A DNA stretch of 64,000 nt, taken from positions 62,001 to 126,000 of the forward strand of contig CAWKOS010000002.1 in NCBI GenBank assembly GCA_963851295.1, in the 5' to 3' direction. A program made the position numbers and the translations under genes. The notes beneath the pieces are model-generated. The model saw only the letters and a program-made list of their open reading frames with translations, was not told the origin of the DNA and made no database searches. Positions 60,350 to 64,000 of this stretch are shown here, piece by piece. The DNA is from JAOPZW01 sp963851295. GTDB taxonomy: Bacteria; Actinomycetota; Thermoleophilia; Solirubrobacterales; Solirubrobacteraceae. Positions within the stretch are counted from its first letter, which is position 1. The number at the start of each line of letters is the position of its first letter.

Positions 60350-61414
60350 CTACGACGGCGCCGGCGTGAACCCGTAGGCCTCGGCGAGCTCCGGGTCCTT
60401 GGCCGCGAGCAGCTCCGCCAGGTCGACCATGACGCGGCACTGCTTCCAGGTGGCGTCGTCCTGCATCTTGCCGTCGATCATGTGCACGCCGGCGCCGTCG
60501 GGGATCGCCTCGATGACCTTGCGGGCGAAGCGGACCTCGTCGGGGTCGGGGGAGAAGACCTTCTTGGCGATGTCGATCTGCACCGGGTGCAGCGACCAGG
60601 CGCCCACGCAGCCGAGCAGGAAGGCGGCGCGGAACTGGGTCTCGCAGCCGAGGACATCCTTGATGTCGCCGTAGGGGCCGTAGAAGGGGAGGATCCCGAC
60701 GGCGGTGCAGGCGTCGACCATGCGGGCGATCGAGTAGTGCCACGGGTCCTGCTGGGCGCTGACGCGGGGGGCGTCGAAGTCGTCCGGATCCGGGTCCTCG
60801 ACGACGCGGTAGCCGGGGTGCCCGCCGCCGACGCGCGTCGTCTTCATCCGCCGCGAGGCGGCGAGGTCGGCGGGGCCGAAGCTCATGCCCTGCATCCGCG
60901 GGCTGGCGGCGGCGATCTCCTCGAGGTTGGTGACGCCCAGCGACGTCTCGAGGATCGCGTGGATGAGGATCGGGCGCTCCAGGCCGGCCTTGGCCTCGAG
61001 CTGGGCGAGCAGGCGGTCGACGTAATGGATGTCCCAGGGACCCTCGACCTTGGGGACCATGATGACGTCGAGGCGGTGGCCGATCTCGCTCACGAGCCGG
61101 GTGATGTCGTCGAGCACCCACGGCGACTCGAGCGCGTTGACGCGCGTCCACAGGGAGGTCGAGCCGAGCTCGATGTCGCGCCCCACGCGGATCAGGCCCT
61201 CGCGCGCGGCCTCCTTGCGGTCGATCGGGATCGCGTCCTCGAGGTTGCCGAGCAGGATGTCGGTCTTGGTCGCGATGTCGGCGGCCTTGGCCACCATCTT
61301 CTCGTTCGAGAAGTCCAGGAAGTGGATCATCCGCGCCGGCGTGACCGGGATCTCGGGCAGTGGCGCAGGCGCCCCGATCGCCAGCGGCTTGAGGAAGTCG
61401 CGGGGGTTGCGCAT
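60350..61414 (-). CDS. mcl: Malyl-CoA / beta-methylmalyl-CoA lyase
   Basis: A 354-residue HpcH/CitE-family lyase that cleaves malyl-CoA to acetyl-CoA and glyoxylate, or beta-methylmalyl-CoA to propionyl-CoA and glyoxylate. FLKPLAIGAP, LLGNLEDAIPID, IMVPKVEGPWDIHYVD, GMSFGPADLAASRRMKTTRV (in parts), AFLLGCVGAWSLHP and MIDGKMQDDATWKQ match, as I recall it, the Chloroflexus malyl-CoA lyase very closely. I chose ATG 61414, as in that enzyme, instead of the TTG at 61444, which lies in the operator. Convergent to nothing; divergent from a secreted-protein gene. Confidence 0.9.
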   Translation of the reverse strand: MRNPRDFLKPLAIGAPAPLPEIPVTPARMIHFLDFSNEKMVAKAADIATKTDILLGNLEDAIPIDRKEAAREGLIRVGRDIELGSTSLWTRVNALESPWVLDDITRLVSEIGHRLDVIMVPKVEGPWDIHYVDRLLAQLEAKAGLERPILIHAILETSLGVTNLEEIAAASPRMQGMSFGPADLAASRRMKTTRVGGGHPGYRVVEDPDPDDFDAPRVSAQQDPWHYSIARMVDACTAVGILPFYGPYGDIKDVLGCETQFRAAFLLGCVGAWSLHPVQIDIAKKVFSPDPDEVRFARKVIEAIPDGAGVHMIDGKMQDDATWKQCRVMVDLAELLAAKDPELAEAYGFTPAPS

Positions 61415-61422
61415 GGCTCGGG

Positions 61423-61428
61423 ACCATA
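61423..61428 (-). promoter_or_regulatory. -10-like hexamer TATGGT for malyl-CoA lyase
   Basis: On the minus strand TATGGT ends 8 bases before the ATG at 61414 and touches the operator-like palindrome. Leaderless type. Confidence 0.45.
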
Positions 61429-61444
61429 TTGACTCGTCAGTCAA
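61429..61444. promoter_or_regulatory. Operator-like palindrome TTGACT-CGTC-AGTCAA
   Basis: Perfect 6-bp arms with a 4-base centre, directly upstream of the -10-like element of malyl-CoA lyase. It is also 25 bases upstream of the divergent secreted-protein gene. Same half sites as at 7522 and 58413. Confidence 0.7.
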
Positions 61445-61469
61445 CCCGCTGCGGTGATATCCCTACAGC

Positions 61470-62135
61470 ATGCGCCGCGTGCTCCTTGCCGCGCTCGCCA
61501 TCTCTCTCGCAGTCCCCGCGGCGGCCGCCGGCCACCGCGTTCGCGTGGCCGCTCCGGCCCAGTTCGACGTGACCGTCGCGCAGGTGCGCTACGCCGTCCC
61601 GCACGGCCCGCGCCCCGCCCTGCGGCTCGCGCTCGACGGCCCGACGGGCCTCGACTACGTCGCCGTCGCGCTCCCGCGCAAGCAGCCCCGCCACGCCGTC
61701 GTGGCGCTCGTGGCCGTCGTCAACCGCCGCCCGCGGGGGGCGCAGTCGCCCGACCTCGCCCAGATCCTCCTGCGCACCCGGCCGACCCGGACCATGCCCG
61801 CGCCGACGATCAGCGCGGCGCGCGACGTGCTCGGCGCGCCGCCGGCGAAGAGGCCGTCGGCCTGCGGCCTGGGCGCGCTGCGCGCCGGCGACCTGCGCTT
61901 CGTGCTGCGCGCGGGCGACCCGCCGCCGGGCTTCGGGGCGCGCTCGACGATCGTGGAGGCGCTCGACGCCGCCTGCGGACGGGCGGTCGACCCCGCCTTC
62001 CGCAACGCGGTCGCGCCGCCAATCTCGGGCCCGACGCCGCTCCCGCCACCGTCGTGCCCGCCGTGCCCGGGGCCGCCCTACAAGCCGCGGATCGTCTGCC
62101 CCGTCCCGGCGGCACCGACGATCTGCCCGGAGTAG
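61470..62135 (+). CDS. Secreted protein of unknown function
   Basis: A 221-residue protein with a signal peptide (RRVLLAALAISLAVPAAAAG). The mature part has a beta-rich N-terminal domain (VRYAVPHGPRPALRLALDGP), a Cys-containing middle (CGLGALRAGDLRFVLRAGDPPPGFG) and a Pro/Cys-rich tail (PPPSCPPCPGPP). I do not recognise a family. It is divergent from malyl-CoA lyase over the shared operator. Exported or surface-attached is all that can be said. Confidence 0.7.
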   Translation: MRRVLLAALAISLAVPAAAAGHRVRVAAPAQFDVTVAQVRYAVPHGPRPALRLALDGPTGLDYVAVALPRKQPRHAVVALVAVVNRRPRGAQSPDLAQILLRTRPTRTMPAPTISAARDVLGAPPAKRPSACGLGALRAGDLRFVLRAGDPPPGFGARSTIVEALDAACGRAVDPAFRNAVAPPISGPTPLPPPSCPPCPGPPYKPRIVCPVPAAPTICPE

Positions 62136-62141
62136 GCGTGA

Positions 62142-62147
62142 TTGACT
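62142..62147 (+). promoter_or_regulatory. Half site TTGACT upstream of the MaoC gene
   Basis: TTGACTG stands 38 bases upstream of the MaoC start, but no matching AGTCAA arm follows. It may be a -35 element or a degenerate copy of the operator found at the other CoA genes. Confidence 0.25.
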
Positions 62148-62184
62148 GCCCGGCCCCAGCCAGACCAAGGGAGCCAACACCACG

Positions 62185-62742
62185 ATGTCCGACACCACGT
62201 CCACGGCGGTGGAGACCGACCAGGCCGCCCGCGAGGCCAGCGGGGCCCACCCGTACGGCCGCTATCTCGAGGAGTTCGAGGTCGGGGCCGTCTACAAGCA
62301 CTGGCCCGCCAAGACGGTGACCGAGGCCGACGACCACCTCTTCTGCCTCATCACCATGAACCACCACCCGCTGCACATCAACGACGTCTACGCAGCGGCG
62401 TCCCAGCAGGGCCGCAACGTGGTCGTCGGGCCGCTCGTCTACTCGCTGGCGCTCGGCATGAGCGTCTCGGACGTCTCGGGCAAGGCGATCGCCAACCTCG
62501 CCACCGAGGAGCTCAAGCACCCCGCGCCCGTCTTCCACGGCGACACCCTCTTCGTGGAGTCCGAGGTGCTCGAGAAGCGCGAGTCGCAGTCCAAGCCCGA
62601 CCGCGGCACGGTCAAGGTCCACACCCGGGTACACAACCAGGATGGGGTGCTCGTCGCGGAGTTCAAGCGCCTGGTCCTCGTGCCCCGGCGCCCCGGCGGA
62701 GGGGTGGGATCTACGGATGCGGCCGAGGGCAACGTGGAGTAA
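62185..62742 (+). CDS. MaoC-family hydratase, mesaconyl-CoA hydratase-like
   Basis: A 185-residue single hot-dog MaoC-type protein: YLEEFEVGAVYKHWPAKTVTEADDHLFCLITMNHHPLH (in parts) with the hydratase Asp/His region, then FHGDTLFVESEVLEK and a short tail. The motif TVTEADDHLFCLITMNHHPLHIN matches, from memory, the MaoC proteins next to malyl-CoA lyase in streptomycete ethylmalonyl-CoA clusters, which hydrate mesaconyl-CoA to beta-methylmalyl-CoA. It lies 0.8 kb from mcl here. GGGAG ribosome-binding site about 12 bases upstream. Confidence 0.85.
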   Translation: MSDTTSTAVETDQAAREASGAHPYGRYLEEFEVGAVYKHWPAKTVTEADDHLFCLITMNHHPLHINDVYAAASQQGRNVVVGPLVYSLALGMSVSDVSGKAIANLATEELKHPAPVFHGDTLFVESEVLEKRESQSKPDRGTVKVHTRVHNQDGVLVAEFKRLVLVPRRPGGGVGSTDAAEGNVE

Positions 62743-62858
62743 ATCCACCCAGGCCCTCATAGAGAACCCCTACCTGATCGCCGCCGGATCCGGCACAATT
62801 CCCACCTTTCCATTTGAACATCACCGTTTTCGAGACCCCGAGGAGTTGACCTGACCAA
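62743..62858. other. AT-richer gap upstream of pckG, probable promoter
   Basis: About 115 bases with a clear drop in GC (CACAATTCCCACC and CATTTGAACATCACCG stretches), unlike the rest of the window. Probably holds the pckG promoter. I do not see a convincing paired -35/-10 or operator. Confidence 0.4.
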
Positions 62859-64000
62859 GTGAGCCAGACGACCGTCCCGACGAAGCACGAGAAGCTGCTG
62901 GCCTGGGTCGACCAGGTCGCCGAGCTGACCGGGCCCGACGCGATCCAGTGGTGCGACGGATCGGCGCAGGAGTACGACGCCCTCGCTCAGCAGCTCGTCG
63001 AGGCCGGGACGTTCGAGCGGCTCTCGGAGGCCAAGCGCCCCAACTCCTACCTGGCGCTGTCGGACCCGGGCGACGTCGCCCGCGTCGAGGACCGGACGTT
63101 CATCTGCTCCCAGCGCGAGGAGGACGCCGGGCCGACCAACAACTGGCGCGAGCCGGCCGAGATGCGCGAGGCGCTCAGCGAGCTCTTCCGCGGCTCGATG
63201 CGCGGGCGCACGATGTACGTCGTGCCCTTCTCGATGGGCCCGATCGGCTCGGACAAGAGCCACATCGGCGTCCAGTGCACCGACTCGGCCTACGTCGCGG
63301 TCTCGATGCGGATCATGACCCGCATGGGCTCCGCCGCCCTCGACGCGCTCGGCGAGGACGGCGACTTCGTGCCCTGCCTGCACTCGGTCGGGATGCCGCT
63401 CACGGACGGCGTCGACGACGTCCCGTGGCCCTGCAACGCCGAGAACAAGTACATCGTCCACTTCCCCGAGAGCCGCGAGATCTGGTCCTTCGGCTCCGGC
63501 TACGGCGGCAACGCGCTGCTGGGCAAGAAGTGCCTGGCGCTGCGGATCGCGTCGGTCATGGCCCGCGACGAGGGCTGGATGGCCGAGCACATGCTGATCC
63601 TCAAGCTCACCTCGCCCGACGGCCGGATCAAGTACCTCACCGGCGCCTTCCCGAGCGCCTGTGGCAAGACCAACCTGGCGATGCTCATCCCGACGCTCGC
63701 CGACTGGACGGTCGAGACGATCGGCGACGACATCGCGTGGATGAAGTTCGGCGAGGACGGCCGCCTGTACGCGATCAACCCCGAGGCGGGCTTCTTCGGC
63801 GTCGCGCCCAACACGAGCGTGCACACCAACCGCAACGCGATGGCGACGATCCGCGCCAACTCGATCTTCACCAACTGCGCGCGCACCGACGACGGCGACG
63901 TGTGGTGGGAGGGCATGACCAAGGAGCTGCCCGCGCACGCGATCGACTGGAAGGGCAACGACTGGACGCCGGACTCCGAGGGCAAGGCGGCCCACCCCAA
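62859..64000 (+). CDS. pckG: Phosphoenolpyruvate carboxykinase (GTP), 3' end beyond the window
   Basis: The first 380 codons of a GTP-type PEPCK, which converts oxaloacetate to PEP and links dicarboxylate metabolism to gluconeogenesis. It shows HIGVQCTDSAYVAVSMRIM, FGSGYGGNALLGKKC, the kinase-1a P-loop FPSACGKTNLAML and IGDDIAWMKF followed by NPEAGFFGVAPNTS. GTG start at 62859 with AGGAG 13 bases before it. The family is about 600 residues, so roughly 40% is missing to the right. It suits the C4-acid genes to its left. Confidence 0.93.
   Translation, partial: MSQTTVPTKHEKLLAWVDQVAELTGPDAIQWCDGSAQEYDALAQQLVEAGTFERLSEAKRPNSYLALSDPGDVARVEDRTFICSQREEDAGPTNNWREPAEMREALSELFRGSMRGRTMYVVPFSMGPIGSDKSHIGVQCTDSAYVAVSMRIMTRMGSAALDALGEDGDFVPCLHSVGMPLTDGVDDVPWPCNAENKYIVHFPESREIWSFGSGYGGNALLGKKCLALRIASVMARDEGWMAEHMLILKLTSPDGRIKYLTGAFPSACGKTNLAMLIPTLADWTVETIGDDIAWMKFGEDGRLYAINPEAGFFGVAPNTSVHTNRNAMATIRANSIFTNCARTDDGDVWWEGMTKELPAHAIDWKGNDWTPDSEGKAAHP

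Noticed and set aside
61415..61444. TTG start for malyl-CoA lyase giving ten extra residues
   Set aside because: The TTG is part of the TTGACT operator half site, and the related Chloroflexus enzyme begins at the position of ATG 61414.

Overview
This 64 kb window is very GC-rich and gene-dense. It starts and ends inside genes: a zinc metallopeptidase-like gene at the left edge and a GTP-type PEP carboxykinase at the right. GTG and TTG starts are frequent, same-strand genes often share 4-bp NTGA stop/start overlaps, and many single-gene promoters look leaderless. Gene content includes secreted Ig-like/carboxypeptidase-regulatory proteins, DUF559 and PucR proteins, scattered CoA-ester genes and an ECF sigma factor fused to a membrane tail. 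Together this suggests a high-GC actinobacterium, most likely Thermoleophilia/Solirubrobacterales (inference, no marker gene present). I saw no rRNA, tRNA, CRISPR array, insertion sequence or prophage.

Left part (1-12266): metallopeptidase; a FadR-type regulator with an FAD-linked oxidase, divergent from a class III aminotransferase; a frameshifted lysyl-oxidase-like gene; an SDR; an acyl-CoA synthetase divergent from an acyl-CoA dehydrogenase; and two tandem paralogous secreted proteins, the second frameshifted.

Nucleoside section (12298-35830): deoC with one complete and one truncated aldehyde dehydrogenase; a BMP-type nucleoside ABC transporter operon (lipoprotein, ATPase, two permeases, a large uncharacterised protein with phosphorylase-like features, a hydrolase); adenosine deaminase; a LuxR/ATPase regulator; then thymidine phosphorylase, purine nucleoside phosphorylase, a CYTH-cytidine deaminase fusion and uracil phosphoribosyltransferase. 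These fit import of nucleosides, deamination, phosphorolysis, and conversion of deoxyribose-5-phosphate to glyceraldehyde-3-phosphate and acetaldehyde, with the acetaldehyde oxidised. A 760-base non-coding stretch (31383-32144) bounded by about 60-base inverted repeats and holding a strong hairpin interrupts this section.

Middle (35796-55988): arylamine N-acetyltransferase, an ECF sigma factor with a membrane beta-propeller partner, a SCP2-like protein, agmatine deiminase, a five-gene branched-chain amino acid type ABC transporter, a TetR/PucR pair in front of an unassigned operon (FGE-like, MIP18-like, amidohydrolase), a sigma factor fused to an anti-sigma-like membrane tail, a frameshifted berberine-bridge oxidase, an N-carbamoylputrescine amidase-like hydrolase, a GAF-GGDEF-HD-GYP protein and an Fpg-type glycosylase.

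Right part (56014-64000): a succinyl-CoA-synthetase-like pair with a ferredoxin-like partner, a VapBC-like module, a cytochrome P450 behind a perfect palindrome, a malyl-CoA lyase close to the Chloroflexus enzyme, a MaoC hydratase like the mesaconyl-CoA hydratases of the ethylmalonyl-CoA pathway, and pckG. Three CoA loci (the 7.5 kb acyl-CoA synthetase/dehydrogenase pair, the CoA-ligase operon and malyl-CoA lyase) carry the same operator-like sequence TYGACT-N4-AGTCAA at their promoters. My main integrative inference is that these scattered genes form one regulon for C4/C5 dicarboxyl-CoA metabolism.
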